DNA from: Trinickia mobilis | Lineage (GTDB): Bacteria > Pseudomonadota > Gammaproteobacteria > Burkholderiales > Burkholderiaceae | NCBI RefSeq assembly: GCF_017315705.1 | Contig: NZ_JAFLRF010000019.1 | Location: 52,846 to 116,845 of the forward strand | Direction of reading: 5' to 3' | DNA length: 64,000 nucleotides | Shown: in pieces, positions 8,124-16,888 of the stretch | How positions within the stretch are numbered: the stretch's first letter is position 1 | Layout: the number at the start of each line of letters is the position of its first letter | The notes under the pieces: model-generated | The model's input: only the letters and a program-made list of their open reading frames with translations | What the model was told of the DNA's origin: nothing | Database searches by the model: none | Program-made: the position numbers and the translations under genes

Positions 8124-9653
8124 TTACGTGCGAGGAGACGCCTGCTCGGCGGACTCATCCAAAAACTCAGGAGCATCCACCTCGATAGATGCGATCTCGG
8201 GCTCCATGTCTTCTTGTGATGCGTTGTTCTCTGCTCGGTCTATGCGTGCCTCACTGTCAGACAGTGCAAATTCAAGCGCCTCGTCCTCATCGCGGAAAGC
8301 ATGAAACTGCAAGATGCCCTCTAGCCGATCGAGGTGTTTAGAGCGCTTCTGAGTCTGCATAGTCTGGAACTGCGTTCCAAGCAACGAGCGGGTGAGCTTG
8401 TAGAGCTCGTCCGATGCGTCCGGATCCAGCTCACTAGCCACTTCCCTCAGGATGGATAGATCAGAGCGATCAAGCGGTAGCGGTTCGAGATCTCGACCTG
8501 GATAACACTCACCGTAGGCCTCTTCATAGATGCTGGGTACGAAGTCTTCAATTTCTCGCTTCTCCTCCAGCCAGATACGCCGAATTTCATCGAGTTCATC
8601 CAGCGAGATGAGTTCAATTGCACCGCTTCCCTGGCTACGGGCTGCTTCCTGAACATCCTTCTGGGTCTTTAAGAGCTCACGCAGAAGCTTCACCCGGTAT
8701 TCCTGCGTGTAAGGACCGTGAACAAGCTCGTCTTTGAAGACCGTCAGACGACCATTCATCCGGCGGAAGTCGCGCAACGGGCGATCCTTCACCGCCAGAT
8801 AGCGATTTCGATAGTCAAGAATCGGCTGCATCCAACGCTTCTGATCATCGTTCTGAATCATGGCCTGCATAGACTTGTCCTGCGTGACCATCGTACAGAC
8901 ATAGCACCCAAAGCGACTGTCACCACAACTGGGAGTCGATTTATCGACTACGACCGGGCATTCCGAGTCGGCCGTGGCCCCACGATAGATGCTAAACAAC
9001 TCCTGATTGTCTACGCCCCACGGGTTGGGTTCTGTGATGATGTATTCCCAAACATCGTCACTGCTCCACGTTTCAATTGGCAAGTAGACCCAGACCCGCG
9101 CCAGCTTGGGATCTTTATTCCGACTTAGCCTTTCGCGCGTGCTACCGCTGTAATGGTCCATGACTTTGTCACGAGCGGCACTCTCGCCGCGTCGCTGTCC
9201 AAGGACGAGAATCGCCTCTCCACTCGATTCCGAGAGGTCATGGATGAATTGCGTCGATGCACTGATCTTCAGACGATCGGTGCACCATCGAAACTTCGGT
9301 CGTGGTGCAGGATAGCCTCTCCCAATGAGGTTGACCCAGAACCTATTTTCCAGAGTAGGGGTAAGGCGATGGGCCTTGATGGGCAGGTCCTGATTGGCTG
9401 CTGCCAGCTTGATGCGCAGAAGTGAGTTTTCTACCCACGCGGCGATGATTGGGTTCTCGACCAGAGTATCCGTGCTGATTACATGAACCGTCTTGTGCCG
9501 ACGTTCTTTCGGAAGCGCCGCGATGGCGCTCCAGACGAGCTGAAGTGACGCGGTCGAGTCCTTACCTCCGCTGTACCCAATAATCCAGGGCACCGGATCC
9601 GAAATATAGAGATCCTGGATCTCTTTGATGATGTCAGACGCTGAAGTTGTCAC
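8124..9653 (-). CDS. dndC: Phosphorothioation sulfurtransferase DndC (PAPS reductase-like)
   Basis: A 509-aa protein with the PP-loop YSGGKDS at residues 27-33, which activates substrate with ATP. Four cysteines at about 232, 243, 250 and 253 (SECP, PSCGD, GCYVC) are placed to bind an iron-sulfur cluster, and C124 (FRWCTDR) is in the adenylation domain. This agrees with DndC, which transfers sulfur to DNA. It starts with GTG at 9651-9653, overlapping the dndB stop by 4 bases (GTGA). The C-terminal ~130 residues are acidic and look variable. No dndA is present in the window, so sulfur would come from a cysteine desulfurase such as IscS. Confidence 0.95.
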   Translation of the reverse strand: MTTSASDIIKEIQDLYISDPVPWIIGYSGGKDSTASLQLVWSAIAALPKERRHKTVHVISTDTLVENPIIAAWVENSLLRIKLAAANQDLPIKAHRLTPTLENRFWVNLIGRGYPAPRPKFRWCTDRLKISASTQFIHDLSESSGEAILVLGQRRGESAARDKVMDHYSGSTRERLSRNKDPKLARVWVYLPIETWSSDDVWEYIITEPNPWGVDNQELFSIYRGATADSECPVVVDKSTPSCGDSRFGCYVCTMVTQDKSMQAMIQNDDQKRWMQPILDYRNRYLAVKDRPLRDFRRMNGRLTVFKDELVHGPYTQEYRVKLLRELLKTQKDVQEAARSQGSGAIELISLDELDEIRRIWLEEKREIEDFVPSIYEEAYGECYPGRDLEPLPLDRSDLSILREVASELDPDASDELYKLTRSLLGTQFQTMQTQKRSKHLDRLEGILQFHAFRDEDEALEFALSDSEARIDRAENNASQEDMEPEIASIEVDAPEFLDESAEQASPRT

Positions 9654-10783
9654 GTTGTACCTTTCGCTATCCGTCTTTTGCGTTGGGGCCCCTGCCGGGC
9701 GGCCATTAATGCCTGCTCCGCTGCAGCTTCGTCTTCCGAGAGCTGAAGACCCAGTACACGCTTGAGCTCACTTGTCGTGAGAGTGATGTTTTGGCCTGAC
9801 TTTGCCATTGCGCCACCTACCATCGCACGACCCTCCCAGGTCGCGGCATTCTTTCGGGACCAGTCAACAGCACGAAGCCTTTTGATTCGTTTCGCCATAT
9901 CCGGCTTGGGTAACTCGAAGATGGCCTTCCCCGCTCTTCCTATGGCTTGCAATACGATCGCGTGAGAGTGAATGAAGTCGCGCCGCACCTCACCTGCGGT
10001 CATCTTCGATTCCCGGACGTAGATCCACTCAGGGATCTGTTGCCCCACAAGCTCCCAGAATTCGAGACACTTTTTTGTGGCCGATGAGAAATTTTCCAGC
10101 TCATGCTCGGTCAGCAACTCTATGATCGAATAATGCAGGGCACTCAGGGTAAAAAGCTTGCGCGACCGCTCCGACAGGGATGAGCGCTCGGTCTCGATGA
10201 GATTCTTGAATACATCGGAGGTTAGGCTGAGATGCCGCGCGACGCTCGCAGCGGCGCTCCGATGGTCGTAGAGAATGCCAAGCGATGCAGATGGCTTGAC
10301 CGCGTAGCGATTCAGGTCAGCGAACATCTGCTGGCATCGCTCCAGCCCTCGATCTAGAAAGAGAACAACAGCAATTGTTTCATCACCGAGTTCGGGAGCG
10401 GCTGCAAGCGCTTGCTCGATCGCAGCACGCCGATGCTGCCCATCGTTCACGATGAATTTGGCGTCCATCGAAACTGACAGTGTTCCCATTCGGAAAGATG
10501 TTGTGGAGTCGGAGCCCAGCGGGGCGAACGCAACCCCTCCATCTACCGAGGCAGTGATTGCCGAGAATGTATAGCTGTCTTTGTTCTCGACGATGTACCG
10601 GACGATTTCCGGGATACGGGCTTTGTTCAGCGTGCGCTGAGCCCTGAGCTCCGGGACGAGTTCTTCATTGTCAAACTGGAAAAGGCGGGGTAATAGCCGC
10701 ATAGGGCACATGGAGACGTAGTACTCACGTCCCGCCTGCACCCCGCGAATCGCCGGGAAAACGTATGAGAAGCTGTCCGCCAT
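9650..10783 (-). CDS. dndB: DndB, DGQHR-domain protein
   Basis: A 377-aa protein. Start ATG 10783 is preferred: from it the protein begins MADSFSYVFPAIRGVQ, the usual DndB beginning, while a TTG start further out (10822) adds an unrelated stretch. The DGQHR motif is at residues 114-118 within VNDGQHRRAAIEQAL. The RTLNKARIPEIVRYI helix precedes it. DndB is known as a repressor of dnd transcription and as a modulator of PT frequency; the DGQHR fold is related to ParB/Srx proteins. It overlaps dndC by 4 bases and is the first gene of the operon, downstream of its own promoter at 10784-10830. No ribosome-binding site is seen before the ATG. Confidence 0.93.
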   Translation of the reverse strand: MADSFSYVFPAIRGVQAGREYYVSMCPMRLLPRLFQFDNEELVPELRAQRTLNKARIPEIVRYIVENKDSYTFSAITASVDGGVAFAPLGSDSTTSFRMGTLSVSMDAKFIVNDGQHRRAAIEQALAAAPELGDETIAVVLFLDRGLERCQQMFADLNRYAVKPSASLGILYDHRSAAASVARHLSLTSDVFKNLIETERSSLSERSRKLFTLSALHYSIIELLTEHELENFSSATKKCLEFWELVGQQIPEWIYVRESKMTAGEVRRDFIHSHAIVLQAIGRAGKAIFELPKPDMAKRIKRLRAVDWSRKNAATWEGRAMVGGAMAKSGQNITLTTSELKRVLGLQLSEDEAAAEQALMAARQGPQRKRRIAKGTT

Positions 10784-10830
10784 AATACAGACAATACTAG
10801 CAGTTTGTTTATGGATACACAAACGTTTGT
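10784..10830 (-). promoter_or_regulatory. dndB promoter with overlapping palindromic operator
   Basis: On the minus strand, -35 TTGTGT (10822-10817) and extended -10 TGCTAGTAT (10802-10794) are separated by a 17-base spacer (10816-10800). The -10 ends 10 bases before the dndB ATG, so the transcript would begin at or next to the start codon, giving a leaderless or nearly leaderless mRNA; this agrees with the missing Shine-Dalgarno. A perfect 12-bp palindrome, ACAAACGTTTGT (10819-10830), covers the outer half of the -35 box. It is a plausible operator, possibly for DndB itself. Elements are seen by eye; regulation is inferred. Confidence 0.55.
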
Positions 10831-10908
10831 TGACGCGGCCGCATGGGCTTTGACCAAGACTCGTTCCCTGTCGTGATAGGCGACACGGTCGAAAGTAAGC
10901 GAGCGAGG

Positions 10909-13482
10909 TCAGTACAGGGGCATGGGGCGCGGGATGCGTCTCCCGTTAGTTGTCTCCCGCATCTCATATGCAGCACCTTGGGGCTCCTCCGCATAGCTGA
11001 CGTGTATGGGATGCCCCTTCCCATAGAAGTACAGTCGGTCAAACGGCAAGTTCTCCATGATCCAGCGACTGACCTCTTCCATGTCTTCATCCGGGACAAT
11101 GAAATCGCAGGCAGCCCCGCCTCTTTCGCAAAACAGCTTCCCTGTCGAGGTACATTCATAGGCAGCGTGCTGGTCAAGTTGAGGGGCAATGCGCGTCTTT
11201 ATGCGTTTGCTCAACGCGTGCGAGCAGAATCCATAAGTTAGTTTGATGCCCCCGAAGTAATCGATGATCGGGTCCAGGATTTTACTTGCCAGATCATGCA
11301 ACGCATTGAACGATTCAGGTCGTCGGGGAACATTTTCGACGCCAGTGTTCAACTGGGTTTCACCGCACTCAACGAAGTCACGGTAGCGGAAATATTTTCC
11401 ACATGGCTGGTCCAGCGGCGGGATTCTGTCGCTCCGCAGAAGCGAGAAGCCACAGATGGATCGCCGATGAAGCTCGAGCGAGTCAGCGAACGCGAGTGCA
11501 GTAAGCCCATGCCCATCGGGATCAAAGAGTCCAAGCCGTGCCAATTCGCTATCAAATGCCAGTTGTTCGGCATATCCCGGATACTCTTCGTTCAGGTACC
11601 GCGACTTGTAGTACAGAAGCGGTTTTTCGTATTTACCGCCGTATTCAAAGATATCGTAGTCCTGCATCCGGATGTTGATTTTGATGCGCCTGGCCATGCG
11701 AGGTAGAGGTGATGTATCGAACTCCTCGTATTCAAGCAAGGTGAGCTTTCCAGATGACGCATGGACTTTGATCAGTTGAGCCTCGCCAGCCTCCCCGTAT
11801 ATTAGAAGACCGCATCCGACGTATGTGCGGAGGACTACGGGAAGCCTATCTACCGCAGTCGCATGCAGGTGCAAAGCGCCCTCCTTGTCGAGCCATCCCA
11901 TGCCTTGCTCTGCGGCTGCCAGACAAGCCAAGCGAATTGCATCCGGGCTGGCCGCCTCCCTTAGCAGCCGCAAGCCCTCTGCCTGCGCTGCATGGTAATC
12001 GCCAAAAAACGCCTTTATGTCTCTCTGCAGCCTGGTTTCGAGGCTTCTGTACGGAGGACGCTTTGTAAAGTGCCCCATTGCAAAAAATAGACGAAGATCA
12101 TCGGCACGAACAGCGGATGCCGCGGTCAACTGGTCTCGGTCGAACGCGGTATCAACAAATCGTAGAGCTCGCCGGAAAGAGCCGACATGGTTTTCAAGGT
12201 CCGGAAGAAATGACACTTCGTCGCGGTCAGGCACTCTCCCCAGATCCAGGACGACCTCCCAGAGGCGCCCGAGCCAAGCACGAGCGTCGTCTGCCAAACG
12301 TCCGAGAGCATTGACTGGTTCACGAGTTCGTATGCGAGCTTCCTGGTGAGGCCGCCTAAGGATGCGGTTCGCCAATTCTCGTCGACGGTATCGGTTGGCG
12401 ATGAACCGCTGCTCAACGTTCTTGTCCTTGAACACGAAACACACACCTGGTCCAACCAGGAACGCCTCCTCACCGAGTTCATGTTGGACGTACTGCTTCA
12501 GCTCTGCCTGAGAAAAGTACTTCTGAAAAGTGTTCCGCGAGGTGCGTACGCCATCACGATAAGGAAATCCTGGCGTTGCACCGCTGCCCAACATGACAGC
12601 AACGGCCAGAACTTCATCTGCAACATGGAACGCCCGATGTAGCGCTTCGCGTCGCTCTTCAGGCTCTTCAATGACGTTTAGAACGAATCCGAGGTTGACC
12701 GCATGGGCTCGGGTTATCGTACTATCGGCCGCATAGAACGGATCCCAGCCACTAGCTGAGTAGCCTTGGGCGTTCAGGGTCGCAATATCGTCGCCTTTGC
12801 CACAACCGTAGTCGAACATTTCCTTGCCGAGAGATAGCAGGGCATGTCGTAGCAGCAGCTGAACGGGGGCTGATAGATTCCCCCTACTTAGAGCCGTTAG
12901 ATGCCGAAATACAGGAGCGTGCTCCGAAATATCAGAAGGAGAGTGGACTGAATCAGGCTCGGCATTGCCAATAGGTACGAAGTCCGAGCCGACAATCTTG
13001 TACCCTTTGTCGGCGATCAAACGGATCCAACCTTCCCGAAAACCGATCGTTGCTGCTTCGTCAAACAGTCCAAGCGCCTCGGCTTGGCGGGTGATCTCCT
13101 CAAATTTCGGTCGAAGTGGATGCGACGGCAGAAGCAGCAGTTCTTTACGATGAAGAATCGGAGGGTTAAGTGAGTCAAGATAGGAGCGGTATTTAACCGT
13201 CTGTTCGCCTGCTGCCGAGAGACTCCATGATTCCAAAAGCACTGGAAATGGGGCGTCGAAAAAGTCGTTGTATCGGAGCAGCGACAATCGCGAGGATGTG
13301 AGGTTCAGCTTTACTACGTTGGCTTGTTCGTACGCAGACATGGGGGCAGATTCCAGCGCGGCAGTAATTATCGTCCTGAGCTCCTCCTCCAAGAACTCGA
13401 TACAGTTTCGATGGATATACCAATCGTCCATGACTCGCTTGCCGAAGCCAAGGAGTAGGGGCGAAAGTTCGAGCTTTCCCAT
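10909..13482 (-). CDS. PT-associated methyltransferase with M15 peptidase-like C-terminus
   Basis: An 857-aa protein. The segment PPILHRKELLLLPSHPLR (from about 107) and the SAM motif I FDYGCGKGDD (about 223-232), followed by GWDPFY, match the 'DNA phosphorothioation-associated putative methyltransferase' family. The C-terminal ~150 residues look like a D-Ala-D-Ala/M15-type fold: DQH (770-772), GGAACD (788-793) and HPIHVSY (824-830) reproduce the H...D...H zinc triad with usual spacing. What it methylates or cleaves is unknown. ATG 13482 follows AGGAAAG at good distance. It is on the same strand as dndB but 125 bases upstream, with the dndB promoter between, so it may be a separate transcript. 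Confidence 0.8.
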   Translation of the reverse strand: MGKLELSPLLLGFGKRVMDDWYIHRNCIEFLEEELRTIITAALESAPMSAYEQANVVKLNLTSSRLSLLRYNDFFDAPFPVLLESWSLSAAGEQTVKYRSYLDSLNPPILHRKELLLLPSHPLRPKFEEITRQAEALGLFDEAATIGFREGWIRLIADKGYKIVGSDFVPIGNAEPDSVHSPSDISEHAPVFRHLTALSRGNLSAPVQLLLRHALLSLGKEMFDYGCGKGDDIATLNAQGYSASGWDPFYAADSTITRAHAVNLGFVLNVIEEPEERREALHRAFHVADEVLAVAVMLGSGATPGFPYRDGVRTSRNTFQKYFSQAELKQYVQHELGEEAFLVGPGVCFVFKDKNVEQRFIANRYRRRELANRILRRPHQEARIRTREPVNALGRLADDARAWLGRLWEVVLDLGRVPDRDEVSFLPDLENHVGSFRRALRFVDTAFDRDQLTAASAVRADDLRLFFAMGHFTKRPPYRSLETRLQRDIKAFFGDYHAAQAEGLRLLREAASPDAIRLACLAAAEQGMGWLDKEGALHLHATAVDRLPVVLRTYVGCGLLIYGEAGEAQLIKVHASSGKLTLLEYEEFDTSPLPRMARRIKINIRMQDYDIFEYGGKYEKPLLYYKSRYLNEEYPGYAEQLAFDSELARLGLFDPDGHGLTALAFADSLELHRRSICGFSLLRSDRIPPLDQPCGKYFRYRDFVECGETQLNTGVENVPRRPESFNALHDLASKILDPIIDYFGGIKLTYGFCSHALSKRIKTRIAPQLDQHAAYECTSTGKLFCERGGAACDFIVPDEDMEEVSRWIMENLPFDRLYFYGKGHPIHVSYAEEPQGAAYEMRETTNGRRIPRPMPLY

Positions 13483-14223
13483 GATCTGACTTTCCTGTAT
13501 GCCATTGTCGCGACGACACCGAAGTGCATGTTACGCGACTGGTTACACACTTAGTGCGCCTGTAAAGCCGATGAAAATTACTCGATGTCGACGATTGGGA
13601 GGATGACACTGTGGCCCACACCGACGCATGAAACGTCGCCTTGCGTTGCAGTTCGTGCCTTGGGCCTGCACGATCTGTTCATGTTTGCTGCTGCGCCGAT
13701 CCTGCGTGAAGGGAGCGGCCCAACTCAATTAGCGAGAATGGGGGGCTAGCTGGCGTCCATCGCGTCCATCCAGGTGAGCCAGTCGAATGGACGCATCCGC
13801 GCAAGCCCGCTGCCGTCGTTCGGCGTTCACGAGCCCGGCGACTCGAAATAGAACTCGCGCGAGCTGTCTTCCGCCGGAGTGCGAATTCATGAGTCTCGGC
13901 GGTCGTCGGCCAAGGCCATCTGTCTCTTGGCGCCCCGTGAAGTATGCGAGCAATTCGTCATACTTAAGAATTGCCGCCTTGAGGGGGACTCTGAGGAGAC
14001 CTCGGTTTTGTTCGGTGACGAACGGACCGCGACTCTTCGCACAATAAAAATGAGCCCTCATACGGGGTCGAAAGTGGCTGATACGCGATTTGCAACAAAG
14101 GTCACCCTCACGCCCCTATAGCAATCGGGTGGCCATTCTCAGCCAGCCCCCAAATGCAATGTCGATTCCAAACGCGGCCGCGCGCGACCTTTCGGCGCAC
14201 GTAGCTAAGCAACGGAGTTCATC
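13483..14223. other. Intergenic region between two divergent units
   Basis: 741 bases between the PT methyltransferase (leftward) and the HTH/GIY-YIG/GHKL operon (rightward). A minus-strand frame at 13729-14061 (110 codons) is open but has no ribosome site and no family I recognise; I do not call it. The stretch should hold the two divergent promoters. GGAG at about 14214 serves the gene at 14224. No repeat or insertion sequence stands out. Confidence 0.4.
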
Positions 14224-14688
14224 ATGCCCATGCATGCCAACGTCGTTAAGGCGTGCGCCATGCTGCAAAAGCAGGTTGCGCGCTACCAGGGGTATAACTT
14301 CTGGTTGGCAGACCGTGCCGAAGAGGCCCTCAATGAGCTCGTCGGCAATCCACATCGCACCGAGCCAGCACCGCACCAAGTTCGGAACGCTCTTTCCAAC
14401 GCGAGCAAGAAATTGAAACGTCGGCAACAACTCATGGAAGAGTTCTTCCCGACACTCGACTTCGGGGTCGACTGCTCCATATGCGGCCATACCTTCGATG
14501 TCTTGCACGATATTGGGAAGTTGACCGCCCGGCTCGCCGTCGCCGACAAGGTTCTGATCGAGGCGGTCGCCGACGGATCGGATGCAACAGAAATCGCCGA
14601 AAGACTGTCCCTTCCTGTGCCGCGGACGCGTGAGAATCTCAGTCGAGCTCGTGCTCGGGCTCGGGCATTGTGGAAGGAGCCCGTATGA
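14224..14688 (+). CDS. Hypothetical protein with sigma-region-4-like HTH
   Basis: A 154-aa protein. The last ~50 residues (LIEAVADGSDATEIAERLSL, then PRTRENLSRARARARALW) resemble a sigma-70 region 4 or LuxR-type helix-turn-helix ending in a basic helix. A CxxC pair (CSIC) sits near residue 80 beside a charged helix. The N-terminal half is helical and unrecognised. GGAG precedes the ATG. Its stop overlaps the ATG of the GIY-YIG gene (ATGA), so the two are coupled. A regulator or DNA-binding subunit of this three-gene unit is likely. Confidence 0.6.
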   Translation: MPMHANVVKACAMLQKQVARYQGYNFWLADRAEEALNELVGNPHRTEPAPHQVRNALSNASKKLKRRQQLMEEFFPTLDFGVDCSICGHTFDVLHDIGKLTARLAVADKVLIEAVADGSDATEIAERLSLPVPRTRENLSRARARARALWKEPV

Positions 14689-15050
14689 TCTGCACCCACC
14701 ATCGGCTGTTCAAGCTAGAGCCCTGGCTCGTGCGTGCCGTTATTCCACAGGGAAAAATTGGCGTTTACGTGCTCTACATTTCGGGTAAGCCAGTCTACGC
14801 TGGGCGTTCAGACGAGGACCTGCGTAGCCGCCTCGTGGCACACGCATCGGTAAAGCGAGCGGAATACTTTGGATTTGGCCTGTACTCCGATGCGTCGCGC
14901 GCATTCGACATCGAATGCGCATTGTTCCATGCCTTGGAGCCATGTACCACCAACCTCATACATCCGGCATCTCCCAAAGGAAGTGGCCGAATCTGTGTCG
15001 TCTGCACGGAAATACGGCATCTGAAAAATGGACCATTCCGGACGACCTGA
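14685..15050 (+). CDS. GIY-YIG nuclease-like protein
   Basis: A 121-aa protein starting at the ATG that overlaps the upstream stop. The GIY-YIG core is visible: GVYVLYISGKPVYAGRS (about residues 26-42), a following arginine (LRSRL), and the metal-binding glutamate in FDIECALFHAL. The tail NLIHPASPKG...CVVC is typical of a stand-alone bacterial subfamily with a C-terminal cysteine pair. These are usually single-domain DNA nucleases. It lies between an HTH protein and a GHKL ATPase, suggesting a nuclease effector in a small defence-like operon. Confidence 0.75.
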   Translation: MICTHHRLFKLEPWLVRAVIPQGKIGVYVLYISGKPVYAGRSDEDLRSRLVAHASVKRAEYFGFGLYSDASRAFDIECALFHALEPCTTNLIHPASPKGSGRICVVCTEIRHLKNGPFRTT

Positions 15051-15166
15051 CGTGCAATTGATTGCAGTCTCATGCCCCTAAACAGCACGAATCCGGTTGA
15101 GCAACGACTTTGCAGATTCAACCGTCGAGACGGATCTGTGACCACCTCAACAAAGAGGAGAAACGT

Positions 15167-16888
15167 ATGAACGTACTTGAACAACGCGCCCCTTTGACTC
15201 AGGCGTACCAAACGCTCGAGAGCTCACGCGACTCCGGATTCGACCTGAGCGCAGCAATAGGCGAACCCGTTGATAACTCATGGGAGGCGGGCGGGGTGGT
15301 CATCCGCATAAAGGCAATTGAGAGCGACTCGGATAGGTCGATAACGGACATCGCGATCGCAGACAATGGCGCGGGCATTTCACCTGAGATCTTTCCGAAC
15401 GTTCTGTCTGTGGGCTATTCCTCGCGCTATAACTCCCGCAAGGGACTCGGTCGATTTGGCATGGGGTTGAAGCTCGCGGCCCTTAGCCAAGGGCGCCGCG
15501 CGGAAGTGTACAGTAGGGCACGTGGCGGAGAGCAGGTTTATAAAACGGCGCTCGACCTCGATGACGTCAAAAATGGTGTCCAGGAGGATCTCGCTATCGA
15601 AGAAGTGGAAGGTTGGCCTGACAAGTTCGTAGACCTAATGGTGAATCCGAAGGACGACGTGCCGTTCGATCAGGGTACGCTTGTCATTATAAGAAAGATC
15701 GACCGGCTGCCTCGCGGTGGTCGCTATGGCGCCAGTACAGACGAACGTATGCACGATCTGACTAGATTTTTGGCCCGTGCGTATAGGAAATTTATCGACA
15801 AAGGCCTGCGTATCGAGCTTGAGGGCAAACCAGTGAATCTACACGATCCTCTTTTTCTTTTGCAGAACCCGAGAGTGGTGCAGAAGTTTGGCGTTGATCT
15901 TCGAGCAACGATAGTCGACCAGGGGACGTTCCTAATCGATGGACATAGCGTCCACTGGATCGTGACGCTTTTGCCAGAGAAATTAAGGCGCGTCAGGGGT
16001 GCGGGCGGTCGCGCAACCAAGGGGCGAGAAGAATTCGCTGACCTCTACATTCCCGACAACGCAAGCAAAATTAGCATCTTGAGGAACGAACGAGAAATCT
16101 ACTATGATTTAGTTCCTCGTCTGCTTCCAGGCGGAAAGGACAAGGTCGATCGCTACATTGGTGTCGAGATATCGTTTCCTGCTGAGCTCGATGAGTATTT
16201 CCAAGTTCGCAACGTAAAGCGCGGCGCCGAGCCGGTCAGTAAGCTCCGCGAGGAACTTAAAAATGCAATCAAGAAGCCGGTCGAGGAAGCGCGAAGAGAG
16301 ATCCGCAGATTTTGGGGCGAGGTTCTCCGCGAAGAAAGCCTGGCGAACGGTGACGGCCATTTGGCGGCTCACGGGGCAGTTGACGGGTTTGACCGCACGG
16401 CGCCACATGGACAGGCTGGATATACCGGCAATGGCGACAACGGAGTAGAAGGGGCGTTTGACAATCTATTCCACGATCTCAAGCTGGACCGAAACAAACC
16501 CGAGGATGCCGCCAAGGCCAAATGGATCCGTGAAAGTTTCAATCAGCGAGCGTTGACCGTAATTGATGCGGGGTGGCCGGGCAAGGAGCTATTCGAGATT
16601 GTGCACCTGACCGGTAAAGCAATCGTCAAGGTGAACAGTCGGCACCCGTTTTTCGCCGAGATAGTGACGCCGCTCAAAGCGATGTCCGAAGCAGAGCCGG
16701 AGGAATTGGACACACAAGAAGTCTCTGAGCTTCTCAAGAAACTTTCATCCGCGATTGATCTGTTGATCCTAGGATACGCCAAGGCCGAGAACATGCACAC
16801 TGATCCGGAAGAGGCGTACGGTGAGCTGCGCTCTCACTGGGGGTTGTTCACCTACGGGTTGATCCGTGAGTATCTACGCAACGCATAA
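15167..16888 (+). CDS. GHKL ATPase (MORC/Hsp90-like)
   Basis: A 573-aa protein. ATG 15167 is chosen because AAAGAGGAG precedes it by a few bases; an open stretch from 15110 is not needed. Bergerat-fold motifs: N-box GEPVDNSWEA (32-41), G1 IADNGAGI (65-72), G2 GLGRFGMGLK (93-102), as in MORC, MutL and Hsp90 ATPases. The rest shows a transducer-like domain (DQGTLVIIRKIDRLPRGG) and a C-terminal region without known motifs. Such ATPases clamp or remodel DNA or proteins after ATP-driven dimerisation and occur in many anti-phage systems. It follows the GIY-YIG gene by 116 bases on the same strand and probably shares its transcript. No nuclease motif is visible in this protein itself. Confidence 0.8.
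   Translation: MNVLEQRAPLTQAYQTLESSRDSGFDLSAAIGEPVDNSWEAGGVVIRIKAIESDSDRSITDIAIADNGAGISPEIFPNVLSVGYSSRYNSRKGLGRFGMGLKLAALSQGRRAEVYSRARGGEQVYKTALDLDDVKNGVQEDLAIEEVEGWPDKFVDLMVNPKDDVPFDQGTLVIIRKIDRLPRGGRYGASTDERMHDLTRFLARAYRKFIDKGLRIELEGKPVNLHDPLFLLQNPRVVQKFGVDLRATIVDQGTFLIDGHSVHWIVTLLPEKLRRVRGAGGRATKGREEFADLYIPDNASKISILRNEREIYYDLVPRLLPGGKDKVDRYIGVEISFPAELDEYFQVRNVKRGAEPVSKLREELKNAIKKPVEEARREIRRFWGEVLREESLANGDGHLAAHGAVDGFDRTAPHGQAGYTGNGDNGVEGAFDNLFHDLKLDRNKPEDAAKAKWIRESFNQRALTVIDAGWPGKELFEIVHLTGKAIVKVNSRHPFFAEIVTPLKAMSEAEPEELDTQEVSELLKKLSSAIDLLILGYAKAENMHTDPEEAYGELRSHWGLFTYGLIREYLRNA

Noticed and set aside
13729..14061. 110-codon minus-strand frame in the gap left of the HTH gene
   Set aside because: No ribosome site, no recognisable family, and the plus strand is equally open; not supportable as a gene.
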